The notes: a model not told the origin generated them from the sequence alone. A DNA stretch of 6,941 bases from Nocardioides sp. (GCA_003519585.1 DOWL01000015.1:1-6941); one strand, 5' to 3'. Shown: positions 1 to 5,832, numbered from the stretch's first letter. Translations and numbers: made by a program.

Positions 1-197
1 GCACGCAGGGGTGCTCGCTGATTCGGGATTCCGCTCCGCACTAGCCTCGACCTGTGAGACGAACGACCGCGGGACGTGCGTTCATCCCAGTCATGTGGCG
101 TCCTCGGAAATCACCGAGGAGCGGACCAGGTCGGCGAGACTGAAGACCTTCGGGCTCGAGTCCGGCGGTCGGCACGGAAGGCGCCACGAGTGTGAAG
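1..197. other. left-edge stretch with no supported gene
   Basis: This stretch lies downstream of the cupin gene, whose stop codon is at 198-200 on the minus strand. One open frame on the plus strand (11-277) runs through it. That frame overlaps the cupin gene, has no ribosome binding site and resembles no family I recognise, so I do not call it. The only visible structure is a short stem-loop, listed separately. A gene starting outside the window cannot be excluded. Confidence 0.5.
101..120 (-). terminator. stem-loop downstream of the cupin gene, possible terminator
   Basis: TCCTCGG (101-107) and CCGAGGA (114-120) form a perfect 7-bp stem with a 6-base loop. It lies about 78 bases after the cupin stop codon in the direction of transcription. 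No U-tract follows, so it is at best a weak or non-canonical terminator. Stems of this size also occur by chance in high-GC DNA. Confidence 0.25.
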
Positions 198-533
198 TCA
201 TCGGATTCGCACGGCTACGGTCAGAAGAACGACCGAGTCTTCGACCGCTTCAAGTGCGTGTCGGGAGTCGGGGATGACGATGAGATCACCGGGTGATCCG
301 TTCCATCGGTTCTCCCCGGCCACCAGAGTGACGCGACCGTGGAGAACCTGAAGGGTGGCTTCGCCAGGGCCTTCGTGCTCGTCAAGGTCGCTCCCCGCTC
401 GGAGGGCGATGAGCGTTTGGCGCAGTACACATTCGTGGCCCCCATAGATCGTGTGAGCGCTGCGACCGCTGGACGAAGTCGAGGCCGTCTCAAGATGGTG
501 ACGAACAAGTGCCGTCAGCGACTCCTTTTGCAT
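198..533 (-). CDS. small single-domain cupin protein
   Basis: The gene encodes a 111-residue soluble protein made almost entirely of one cupin beta-barrel. Cupin motif 1 is seen around residues 47-66 (G47, H53, E54 and E58, G66), and motif 2 as GDLIVIPDSRH at 82-92 (P88, H92). The single clear metal-ligand histidine in motif 1 leaves metal binding uncertain. The frame stays open back to an ATG at 656. I chose the ATG at 533 because GAGGAG lies 6 bases upstream of it, and the extra 41 residues are low-complexity and unlike the family. Short cupins of this type are common in actinobacteria and are often found near redox or NO stress genes, but substrate and reaction are unknown. No partner lies close by: about 780 gene-poor bases separate it from the methyltransferase remnant. 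The cupin family call is firm; the function is open. Confidence 0.85.
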   Translation of the reverse strand: MQKESLTALVRHHLETASTSSSGRSAHTIYGGHECVLRQTLIALRAGSDLDEHEGPGEATLQVLHGRVTLVAGENRWNGSPGDLIVIPDSRHALEAVEDSVVLLTVAVRIR

Positions 534-539
534 GGGGAT

Positions 540-545
540 CTCCTC
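540..545 (-). promoter_or_regulatory. ribosome binding site fixing the cupin start
   Basis: GAGGAG on the minus strand lies 6 bases before the ATG at 533. It favours this start over the in-frame ATG at 656, which has no comparable site. Confidence 0.7.
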
Positions 546-690
546 GTTGCTGAATGCCTCGGGTCTACTACGAGCTGTGGTCACGCCGGCGGCGGGTCTT
601 GTCGAGGTCGCTCTCGGCGCCTGCTCGGCGGAGCTTCCGTGACACATCGTCGGCACCCAACACGTCGCTAGTCTCGCCGACGAGTCAGCG

Positions 691-705
691 GACCTGACTC
701 AGGTC
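691..705. promoter_or_regulatory. 15-bp palindrome, candidate operator
   Basis: GACCTGA (691-697), a central C, and TCAGGTC (699-705) form a perfect 7-bp inverted repeat around one base. It lies about 160 bases upstream of the cupin start on the minus strand, where a dimeric regulator could act. No convincing -10/-35 pair was found beside it, so the role is a guess. Confidence 0.3.
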
Positions 706-789
706 GCAGCAAACCTCAACTGAGGCCCGCCAGCATCCAGACAATCACAGCTCGCCAGTGCCATCGACACCGGCAGCACCCCATGAGTT

Positions 790-827
790 GGCGCGTCTTC
801 TTCGGGCGCGTCCTCTTCGGGCGCGTC
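790..827. repeat. short tandem repeat, 15-bp period
   Basis: CTTCGGGCGCGTC occurs at 800-812 and again at 815-827. A partial copy (GGCGCGTC) lies at 790-797, also in register at 15 bases. Because the period is a multiple of three, it would encode a repeated five-residue unit in any frame: on the minus strand one frame gives a DAPEE-type acidic repeat, another an Arg/Lys-rich one. The acidic version would be typical of a real protein linker, but that frame is closed just upstream by a stop codon. Confidence 0.6.
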
Positions 828-1309
828 GTCGCGCGGGTCTCACCGCGGGAGCGCCGGAAAGCGACCACCAGCTCCGCGGCAGCGGCACCGATGAGGCCGA
901 CGGTGGCGTCCAGTCCCGCCCGCGCCACCGACCGCTTGTTCACATCTAGCCCGAGCCTGTACGCCCGAGAATCACCAGGGCCTCCCTGGAGACGAGGGCC
1001 AGTCGGGATCAGGCGCATGGTGCATGATGACTATCCAGGCCATGTGGAGGCCACGATGAGATCAACCTCGGCTGCAACGGTGGGTGGTGGGCGGCGTACC
1101 CAGCAGGGACGTGATCCTGCGGAAGAACCGCTCGCACCACGACCCGCGACCGACCCCGCCTCGAAGGACGACGGTTCGGTGCCGGAAAAGCAGATCAATC
1201 GCTGGGTAGGCGAGGGCGGCTCGTGGAAGCCGTAGACCTGGTGCCCCGGCCCCGGCGAGTGTGGATTTCTCGATCCTCGTGACCGATGCGCCGACGGACC
1301 GTGGGGACT

Positions 1310-2132
1310 TCACTTCTCTGCGACGATGCGCCAGTTGAGGTCGGCGATTTTGGCTCGCTCGGCTTCGGTCCAGGCCTGACCACCTCTTTGGAGCAGGTCG
1401 AGGGACTCCTCGACCCGGGCCGGGGCGACGCGGATGGCTTCGAGGGTGCGAACCAGACGGCGTCCCCACAAGATCAGGTCGCGCTTCTGCTCGCACAGCG
1501 GCCAGGCCTCACTCTTCGACGGCGCCGACAAGCACGATCCGGAACCCGGCACGCTCCAGGGCGGCGCAGACGTCGGCCGGGTACATCGACTGGGTCGCGG
1601 CCAGGGTGGGCAGGATCAGCCGGTGCAACGCGACGTGCTTCTCGTTGTCCCAGTCGAAGAACGGAGTCAGCAGGTACTCCGAGCAGGCGTAGCGGGCCCC
1701 GGGTTTGAGGACCCGGTACATCTCGCGCGCGTGCAGATCGAGCCCCTCCTTCTTGAAGAACGGCCAGACGGCCTGGAAGGAGAAGCAGCCGTCGAAGGTC
1801 TCCGAGGGATAGTCGAGCGGGTCGTGGTGGTTGTCGACCTTGAACTGCAGCCGATCGGTCATGTCGCAGCGCTCCGGCCCAGTCGTTGGCGTTCTCGATC
1901 TGGTCCGGGTCGATGTTGTAGCCCGAGACCTGGCCGCCAGTCGTGGTCGCGAGGTGGCGGGCGATCCGGCCGCGCCCGCAGCCCATGTCGAGCAGGTGCG
2001 AGCTGCGGGGTCTTCGAGGGCCAGTTCGGCCAGCACGGCCTTCACGGTCAGGATCGAGTTGTCGTAGAGCCCCTTGGTCTCATCGAGCATCGGCGGGATG
2101 TCGAGCTTCTCGAGGTCAACGACCGAGAGCAT
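1310..2132 (-). pseudogene. sterol 24-C-methyltransferase-like SAM methyltransferase, broken by three frameshifts
   Basis: Joined across three reading frames, this gives a 273-residue class I SAM-dependent methyltransferase. The N-terminus starts at the ATG at 2132 (MLSVVDLEKLDIPPML). The SAM-binding motif I is LLDMGCGRGR, followed by the acidic post-motif I in GYNIDPDQ, motif II DGCFSFQAVWP and motif III RVLKPGARYACSEYLL. The C-terminal part (LEAIRVAPARVEESLDLL through DLNWRIVAEK) aligns by eye with the sterol methyltransferase C-terminal domain of Erg6-type enzymes. The breaks are one base missing near 1995-1996, one extra base near 1874-1875, and one extra base near 1511-1520 just before the premature TGA at 1509-1511. 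Correcting each restores continuous family-like sequence. As written, no full-length product is made. It is shorter than fungal Erg6 (about 380 residues). The family call is fairly sure; the substrate (sterol or other prenyl lipid) is not. Sequence error is a serious alternative to true decay. Confidence 0.75.
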
Positions 2133-2441
2133 GTTGTTGAGGACTCTGTGTACTAGGCCACGCCACGGCGAAGGGATACGAACAGATCGAGCGCATCCTG
2201 ACTGGATAGACGCAGCCCGACACGGGAACTAGCGCCGATGACGAAACCGTCCGCCCAACTCACCCGCCTTCCCGCGTCGACCTTCGCAACGCGCGCGCCT
2301 CTCGAGTGCGACGGCGGCGCTCGCCTGGAATCGGTTGGCACGTCTGAGACCGCACATCCGCCTGGTGCGCACACGGTCATCCGAGGCGCGGTCATAGATA
2401 CTTCGAGGCGGGCGCTTGCGCTCAAGCCGCGCTCCGGGCCG
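2133..2441. other. intergenic stretch of about 310 bases, no gene
   Basis: The stretch lies between the patatin gene and the methyltransferase remnant, both on the minus strand. A minus-strand frame (2153-2482) overlaps the patatin end, and a plus-strand frame (2238-2822) runs antisense to patatin. Neither has a ribosome binding site or a recognisable product. No clear promoter for the methyltransferase was found, and its ATG has no Shine-Dalgarno sequence. A stem-loop sits just after the patatin stop codon. Confidence 0.5.
2414..2427 (-). terminator. stem-loop just after the patatin gene, possible operon terminator
   Basis: GCTTG (2414-2418) and CAAGC (2423-2427) form a perfect 5-bp stem with a 4-base loop. 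Flanking GCGG and CCGC may extend it across a small bulge. It begins about 15 bases past the patatin stop codon, where an operon terminator would be expected, but no U-tract follows. Confidence 0.3.
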
Positions 2442-3413
2442 TCACCTCGCGCACGAGTCAACCTGAGGGCTCGGGGAATCACCGCGCGAGCGGTGGGGCT
2501 GCGAGACTCGGGTGCGGGTGCTTGTCTGAGGTGCGATGCCGGGCACGCGGTCGTGGTGGTGGAGGGAGAGGAACCGTTCGGGTTCCGCCAGCTCAGTGCC
2601 GCCGGAGTCGATCCATTCGAGGCTGGACCGGTGTGCCCGAGTGATGAGCTCGTCGGCGTGGCTGAAGTCCGCGGCGGAGACCGCCAGAGGACACAGTGGC
2701 GGCAAGAGCTTGATCGTAGTCGCAGCCTGGAGGGTGGCTGTTTCGTGGATGAGCCGCTGTTGGATCAGCAGGGTCAGCGAGTGGAGCGCCGCGCCGGCTG
2801 CAGAGCGCGGAGGGCGGGGTAGGGCGCAGGCGGCGCCGGTGGGAAGGATGTACACGACCGAGGCACCGAGGTCGACGGCTTGCGCGATGCCTGCGTGACG
2901 GGCGAGCGCCCCGTCGATGAGTTGCGCTCCAGCATGCTCCACCGGCGGAAGCACGCCGGGGATAGCGCAACTTGCGAGTACACCCGTTGAGAGGTCGCCG
3001 GTCGAGATCAACACGTCGCGGCCGCTGAGCAGGTCCGCGGCGACGAGGTAAGTCGGCACCTGGGCCTTGGCGAGGTCGTGGATGCTGGCGTGAGCGTGGA
3101 TGAACTGGCGAAGCTTGCGATTCGACACCACAGCCGGACTCAGCCCCACGAGTCCGCGCAGCACCTGACGGGCGTCCACGGGGAAGAGGTCGCTCCTCCG
3201 CAGACTGGTCCACACTCGGGCGAGCTCGCTCAGGGAGTCCCGAGACATTCCGTGTCCGGCCACCCAGGCCGCGTTCAGCGCGCCGCAGGAGGTGCCCACC
3301 AGCAGGTCAGGGGTGATGCCGCGCTCGCTAAGAGCTTGCAGCATGCCCACCTGGACGGCGCCGAGGCTTCCCCCTCCGGTAAGGACGAACGCGGTGGTCA
3401 TCGGATGGTCCAT
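2442..3413 (-). CDS. patatin-like phospholipase family protein
   Basis: This is a predicted serine lipid acyl hydrolase with a Ser-Asp dyad. Numbering from the internal Met at 3401, the Gly-rich oxyanion loop is TGGGSLG (8-14). The nucleophile elbow is GTSCG (36-40, Ser38) and the catalytic Asp lies in DGA (Asp163). The core resembles bacterial patatin-like proteins of about 280 residues that end in a His-rich tail. Here LHHHD (280-284) is followed by some 35 Arg/Ser/Pro-rich residues that look like added sequence, perhaps after loss of the original stop. No signal peptide or membrane segment is seen. The start is ambiguous: ATG at 3413 gives 323 residues, and ATG at 3401 gives 319 and fits the family better; neither has a strong ribosome binding site. 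It follows the oxidoreductase frame (end 3443) by 29 bases and is probably the last gene of the DoxX-FolE-reductase operon. The family is sure; the lipid substrate is unknown. Confidence 0.9.
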   Translation of the reverse strand: MDHPMTTAFVLTGGGSLGAVQVGMLQALSERGITPDLLVGTSCGALNAAWVAGHGMSRDSLSELARVWTSLRRSDLFPVDARQVLRGLVGLSPAVVSNRKLRQFIHAHASIHDLAKAQVPTYLVAADLLSGRDVLISTGDLSTGVLASCAIPGVLPPVEHAGAQLIDGALARHAGIAQAVDLGASVVYILPTGAACALPRPPRSAAGAALHSLTLLIQQRLIHETATLQAATTIKLLPPLCPLAVSAADFSHADELITRAHRSSLEWIDSGGTELAEPERFLSLHHHDRVPGIAPQTSTRTRVSQPHRSRGDSPSPQVDSCAR

Positions 3414-3442
3414 TCACTCAGTCGCGCGGACTTCGTCGTGCT

Positions 3443-3610
3443 TCAGCGACTCGCTGTCGGCTTCACGCCAGCAGGTGCCGCGAGGTCGGCAAGCGGGATG
3501 GCGGGGTTCCAAAGGTCGCCGTCGGCTTCGCGACCGATCCATGTACGGATCTGGTCGATGGCGTCCCAGTTGTTGGTGTGCATGCCGGCCACGACGTGGT
3601 CGTCTCTGAT
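3443..3610 (-). pseudogene. orphaned C-terminal part of the oxidoreductase, beyond an in-frame TGA
   Basis: After the TGA at 3611-3613 the oxidoreductase frame continues without a shift for 55 sense codons to a second TGA at 3443-3445. The product begins IRDDHVVAGMHTNNWDAID and ends with ADLAAPAGVKPTASR. This matches the usual end of ferredoxin-reductase-type flavoproteins, where the segment before it reads roughly FW-x-R-D-G-x-V-x-AGM-N-x-N-x-W-D. With TGG (Trp) in place of TGA, the protein would be 407 residues, the family's normal length. This piece has no start of its own and would be translated only by readthrough. Confidence 0.8.
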
Positions 3611-4666
3611 TCAGAAGGCGGTGGTGCGGCTGGTGAACTCGCCGCGGATCACGAGCTCGTCGTAGCCGTTTGGGCCGACGTGGCCGACGTACTCCATGCC
3701 GAGGTCGTACTGGTCGGTGAAGAAGTATGGCTGCCGGGTGTACGGCTCGTCGTCCCCGAGCATGGTGCGGGCGGCGTGCCGGCCTTGGTGGATGGCGGTG
3801 TCCCAGTGTTCGACTCGGATCCGGCCGAGGAGGGGGTGGTCGTGGTTGGCGACGTCGCCTGCGGCGTAGACATGCGGGTCGCTGGCGCGGAGCCGGGCGT
3901 CGACCAGGACGCCGTGGTCGGTGGCCAGCCCGGCAGAGGCGGCGAGGTGGTCGTCGGGTTCGGCGCCGATGCCGACCAGGATCAGGTCGGGGGTGAGCTC
4001 GTGACCGTCGGTGAGCCGGACGGTGGTGCGGCCTCGAGTGTGGTCGATCGCGGCAACCGAGGTCTTGAGCCGGAGGTCGACGCCGTGCTCGCGGTGTAGG
4101 TCGGCGAAGAGGAGACCGAGTTGGTCGCCCAGCACGTGAGCCAGCGGGAGGGCTGCGGGCTCGACGACGGTGACGGTGCCGCCTGCCTGGCGTGCGGCCG
4201 CGGCGGCCTCGAGTCCGATCCAGCCGGCGCCGACGATGAGGAGATGTTCGGTAAGTCTGGCGTGGAGGGCGAGGGCGTCGTCGAGGGTGCGGAGGTAGAG
4301 GACGTCTGCTCCGGAGCCGTCGGCGAGCGGGAGGCGCCGCGGTTGGGCGCCCGTGGCGAGGAGCAGGCGGTCATAGGACAGTTGTCGGTCGGCGAGTGAG
4401 ACGTGTCCGGTGTCCAGGTCGATGTCGGTGACCGTGGTGTCGGTGAGGAGGTCGACCTGCTGGTCGGCGTACCAGGCGGTGTCGTGGATGAAGACCGAGT
4501 CGGGGTCGGCCGCGCCCAGGAGGAGGCCCTTGGAGAGCGGTGGCCGCTCGTAGGGCGGGTGGGGTTCGGCTCCGATCAGGGTGATGTCGCCGGTGTATCC
4601 CTGGGTGCGAAGCTCTTCAACCGCGTTGGCGCCGGCGAGCCCGGCGCCGATCACGACGATGTTCAT
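3611..4666 (-). CDS. FAD/NAD(P)-dependent oxidoreductase, ferredoxin-reductase type, truncated by a nonsense codon
   Basis: The product is a flavoprotein of the rubredoxin/putidaredoxin/BphA4 reductase type, which passes electrons from NAD(P)H through FAD to a small redox partner. The FAD-binding dinucleotide motif is GAGLAG (7-12), the conserved YERPPLSK is at 39-46, ATGAQPRRLP at 104-113, the NAD(P)-binding motif GAGWIG at 146-151, and the second FAD motif YAAGDVA at 267-273. The C-terminal dimer/reductase domain begins near PYFFTDQYDLGMEYVG (313-328) but stops after residue 351. The family runs to about 400 residues and has Trp at the stop position, so TGA here looks like a single G-to-A change (TGG to TGA). 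Loss of the last 55 residues probably harms folding or partner binding. The start is well fixed: ATG overlaps the folE stop as ATGA, and AGGAGG lies 5 bases upstream. No ferredoxin gene is visible nearby, so the electron acceptor is unknown. The family call is sure; function in this strain is doubtful. Confidence 0.88.
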   Translation of the reverse strand: MNIVVIGAGLAGANAVEELRTQGYTGDITLIGAEPHPPYERPPLSKGLLLGAADPDSVFIHDTAWYADQQVDLLTDTTVTDIDLDTGHVSLADRQLSYDRLLLATGAQPRRLPLADGSGADVLYLRTLDDALALHARLTEHLLIVGAGWIGLEAAAAARQAGGTVTVVEPAALPLAHVLGDQLGLLFADLHREHGVDLRLKTSVAAIDHTRGRTTVRLTDGHELTPDLILVGIGAEPDDHLAASAGLATDHGVLVDARLRASDPHVYAAGDVANHDHPLLGRIRVEHWDTAIHQGRHAARTMLGDDEPYTRQPYFFTDQYDLGMEYVGHVGPNGYDELVIRGEFTSRTTAF

Positions 4667-5319
4667 GGCGTCCTCCTGGTGAGGGCGAGGAACTCGGCGC
4701 GGCTGCGGGGGTCGTCGCGGAGCCGACCAAACAGCGCGGAGGTGGTGGTGCGGGCGCCTGCGGCTCTGGCCCCGCGCAGGCTCATGCAGGTGTGCTCCGC
4801 CTCGATGACCACGCCGACGCCGCGCGGTTGCATCTCGTCTTGGAGGTGGTCAGCGATGCGTTTGGTGAGGCGCTCCTGGGTCTGGGGCCGACGGGCGTGG
4901 AGGTCGACCATCCGGGCGAACTTCGACAGCCCCAGGATGCGGTCACCCGGGAGGTAGCCGACATGGGCGACGCCGACGAACGGGAGCATGTGGTGCTCGC
5001 ACACCGAACGCAGCGGGATGTCGCGCACCAGCACGAGCTCGTCGTACTCCTCGTCGTTGGGAAAGGTGGTCAGCTCGAAGTCCGATCCACTGGTCATCTC
5101 GATCAGCGCCCTTGCCATACGGCGCGGTGTCTCCGCGAGGTTCTCGTCGGTCAGGTCCAGCCCCAGGGCGGTCAGCAGGTCGGCGGCAGCCTGCTCTGCC
5201 GCCGCGGAGTCGATCTCTGGCCGCGTGTGCGTGACACGCGGCCGCCACCGCCGAGCCGCGACCTGCTCGACAGCGGGCCGGGTGGCCTGGTTCGTGGCGT
5301 TGGTGGCGGTGCTGGTCAC
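4663..5319 (-). CDS. folE: GTP cyclohydrolase I (type IA)
   Basis: This cytosolic homodecamer converts GTP to 7,8-dihydroneopterin triphosphate and formate, the first step of tetrahydrofolate and biopterin synthesis. The 218-residue product has the zinc ligands Cys107 and His110 in the signature SVCEHHMLPFVG and Cys178 in EAEHTCMSLRG. The substrate-binding region GLSKFARMVDLHARRPQTQERL (130-151) and the TTTSALFG stretch (191-198) are also intact. The first 35 residues are variable and Ala/Thr-rich, as in many actinobacterial FolE proteins. I chose the GTG at 5319 because it overlaps the doxX stop as GTGA. The longer open frame to 5595 is antisense-like sequence over doxX, and no ATG occurs before the conserved core. 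No other folate genes (folP, folB, folK) adjoin it, so it may be a second, condition-specific copy. Its end overlaps the oxidoreductase start by 4 bases. All catalytic residues I can check are present. Confidence 0.95.
   Translation of the reverse strand: MTSTATNATNQATRPAVEQVAARRWRPRVTHTRPEIDSAAAEQAAADLLTALGLDLTDENLAETPRRMARALIEMTSGSDFELTTFPNDEEYDELVLVRDIPLRSVCEHHMLPFVGVAHVGYLPGDRILGLSKFARMVDLHARRPQTQERLTKRIADHLQDEMQPRGVGVVIEAEHTCMSLRGARAAGARTTTSALFGRLRDDPRSRAEFLALTRRTP
4672..4677 (-). promoter_or_regulatory. Shine-Dalgarno site for the oxidoreductase, inside the folE end
   Basis: A perfect AGGAGG lies 5 bases upstream of the oxidoreductase ATG at 4666. It falls within the last codons of folE, which supports coupled translation of the two genes. 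Confidence 0.8.
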
Positions 5320-5744
5320 GCCGTGGCCTTGCCGCGGTCCCAGGCCAGTACCGCGAGGGCAATGGCGCCGACTAGAAGCCCGAAGTCGCGCAGGGCGACG
5401 TCGTAGTACTCGCCCATGCTGACCAGGTTCACGACGATCCCGGCCAGCCATCCGGCGACCAGTAGGGACCCGTAGCGAGGTGCGACGGCGACGGCGATAC
5501 CAGCGATGATCTCGATGACTCCAACGGTCAGCATCGCCTGGTGGGCATTCCCGGGGACGATGTCGTTGATCCACGGGGCCAGGTACTGCTCCCACTCGGT
5601 GAGAATGTCGAAAAATTTGTCCAGGCCGAACGCGATCGGGGCGATCGTGAACACCGTGCGCAGCAGGATGAAGGCGCGGTCGGCGCCGAGGTTCGGGTGG
5701 GTCGTGTCGGCGGGAGTTCCGGCCGGGTTGGTCGTGGTGGCCAT
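5316..5744 (-). CDS. DoxX family integral membrane protein
   Basis: The 142-residue protein has a hydrophilic N-terminus of about 24 residues and four hydrophobic segments near 25-43, 69-88, 91-110 and 118-135, the usual four-helix DoxX/DoxD layout. The segment ALRDFGLLVGAIALAVLAW (117-135) is typical of the family's last helix, with Arg119 and Asp120 at its start. The family name comes from a subunit of archaeal thiosulfate:quinone oxidoreductase. In mycobacteria a DoxX protein works with superoxide dismutase and a thiol-active partner in oxidative stress defence. A similar role here is inference. It is the first gene of the minus-strand operon: AAAGGA lies 6 bases before the ATG, and a promoter and operator lie just upstream. 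Its stop overlaps the folE GTG as GTGA, so the two are probably translationally coupled. No heme or metal motif is evident. Confidence 0.88.
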   Translation of the reverse strand: MATTTNPAGTPADTTHPNLGADRAFILLRTVFTIAPIAFGLDKFFDILTEWEQYLAPWINDIVPGNAHQAMLTVGVIEIIAGIAVAVAPRYGSLLVAGWLAGIVVNLVSMGEYYDVALRDFGLLVGAIALAVLAWDRGKATA

Positions 5745-5750
5745 GGCCTG

Positions 5751-5756
5751 TCCTTT
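5751..5756 (-). promoter_or_regulatory. ribosome binding site of the DoxX gene
   Basis: AAAGGA on the minus strand lies 6 bases upstream of the ATG at 5744 and supports that start. Confidence 0.65.
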
Positions 5757-5758
5757 CT

Positions 5759-5775
5759 AAAACAGAAGATGTTTT
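5759..5775. promoter_or_regulatory. palindromic operator at the operon start
   Basis: AAAACA (5759-5764), a GAAGA spacer, and TGTTTT (5770-5775) form a perfect 6-N5-6 inverted repeat. The spacing suits a winged-helix dimer. It covers the predicted transcription start (about 5771) of the DoxX operon, so binding would repress it. The extended half-site CTAAAACAGAA (5757-5767) recurs in inverted orientation at 5813-5823 near the divergent gene. The likely ligand is the regulator encoded at 5833-6549, by position only. Confidence 0.65.
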
Positions 5776-5777
5776 GA

Positions 5778-5807
5778 ATTAGACTGCTGGCAAGCCTCTT
5801 GTGTCAA
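5778..5807 (-). promoter_or_regulatory. promoter of the DoxX-FolE-reductase operon
   Basis: On the minus strand, TTGACA (5807-5802) is a perfect -35 element and TCTAAT (5783-5778) is a -10 with five of six consensus bases. They are 18 bases apart. The predicted start near 5771 leaves a leader of about 26 bases that contains the AAAGGA ribosome binding site. This is a strong housekeeping-type promoter for a high-GC genome, as expected if it is held off by a repressor. Confidence 0.65.
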
Positions 5808-5810
5808 GAG
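5796..5810. promoter_or_regulatory. 15-bp palindrome over both -35 elements
   Basis: CTCTTG (5796-5801), TGT, and CAAGAG (5805-5810) form a perfect inverted repeat. It coincides with the minus-strand -35 (TTGACA) and the candidate plus-strand -35 (TTGTGT). It could be a second operator that closes both promoters, or part of the symmetry may simply come from the two -35 boxes facing each other. Confidence 0.45.
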
Positions 5811-5826
5811 ATTTCTGTTTTAGACT
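5799..5826 (+). promoter_or_regulatory. promoter of the regulator gene, leaderless
   Basis: TTGTGT (5799-5804) and TAGACT (5821-5826, matching the TAnnnT core) are spaced by 16 bases. The ATG at 5833 falls 6 bases after the -10, where transcription should begin, so the mRNA would have no leader. Consistently, there is no good Shine-Dalgarno sequence. Leaderless mRNAs are common in actinobacteria. Confidence 0.55.
5813..5823. promoter_or_regulatory. inverted half-site overlapping the regulator -10
   Basis: TTCTGTTTTAG is the exact reverse complement of CTAAAACAGAA at 5757-5767. It overlaps the first three bases of the TAGACT -10 element of the regulator gene. Binding of the same protein here would give autorepression. 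Unlike the first site, it lacks a clear second half-site at N5 spacing. Confidence 0.55.
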
Positions 5827-5832
5827 TCAGGT

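Larger units (their letters stand above)
534..1309. other. about 780 bases with no convincing gene
   Basis: Both strands have open frames here, but none combines a start with a ribosome binding site and a recognisable protein. The least bad candidate is a minus-strand frame at 716-1018. Its middle section (GLDATVGLIGAAAAELVVAF) has plausible composition, but its end turns into an Arg/Lys-rich run across a tandem repeat, and it may be a remnant. A plus-strand frame at 783-1235 runs antisense to it and is not recognised either. The stretch holds a 15-bp palindrome (691-705) and a 15-bp-period tandem repeat (790-827). It may be a decayed coding region, which fits the frameshifted gene next to it. 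Confidence 0.45.

Noticed and set aside
11..277. 88-codon plus-strand open frame at the left edge
   Set aside because: It overlaps the real cupin gene, has no ribosome binding site and matches no family I know.
783..1235. 150-codon plus-strand open frame in the gene-poor stretch
   Set aside because: There is no ribosome binding site or recognisable motif, and its start is a repeat read as VFFGRVLFGRVVARV. High-GC DNA yields such frames by chance.
1434..2156. 240-codon plus-strand open frame
   Set aside because: It is antisense to the methyltransferase, whose motifs are unmistakable on the other strand.
2153..2482. 109-codon minus-strand open frame between patatin and the methyltransferase
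   Set aside because: It starts inside the patatin gene and has no ribosome binding site or similarity I recognise.
3611..3613. Selenocysteine readthrough at the TGA in the oxidoreductase
   Set aside because: Relatives have Trp, not Cys, at this position, and I see no obvious selenocysteine insertion hairpin right after the codon. A TGG-to-TGA change is simpler. Recoding of TGA as Trp is also unlikely because other genes here use TGA as their stop.
3578..4099. 173-codon plus-strand open frame rich in Val, Gly and Asp
   Set aside because: It is the complementary-strand shadow of the oxidoreductase, a typical artefact of strong G/C third-position bias.
5320..5595. N-terminal extension of FolE
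   Set aside because: This part of the open frame overlaps the DoxX coding region, lacks FolE similarity, and the GTGA overlap gives a better start at 5319.
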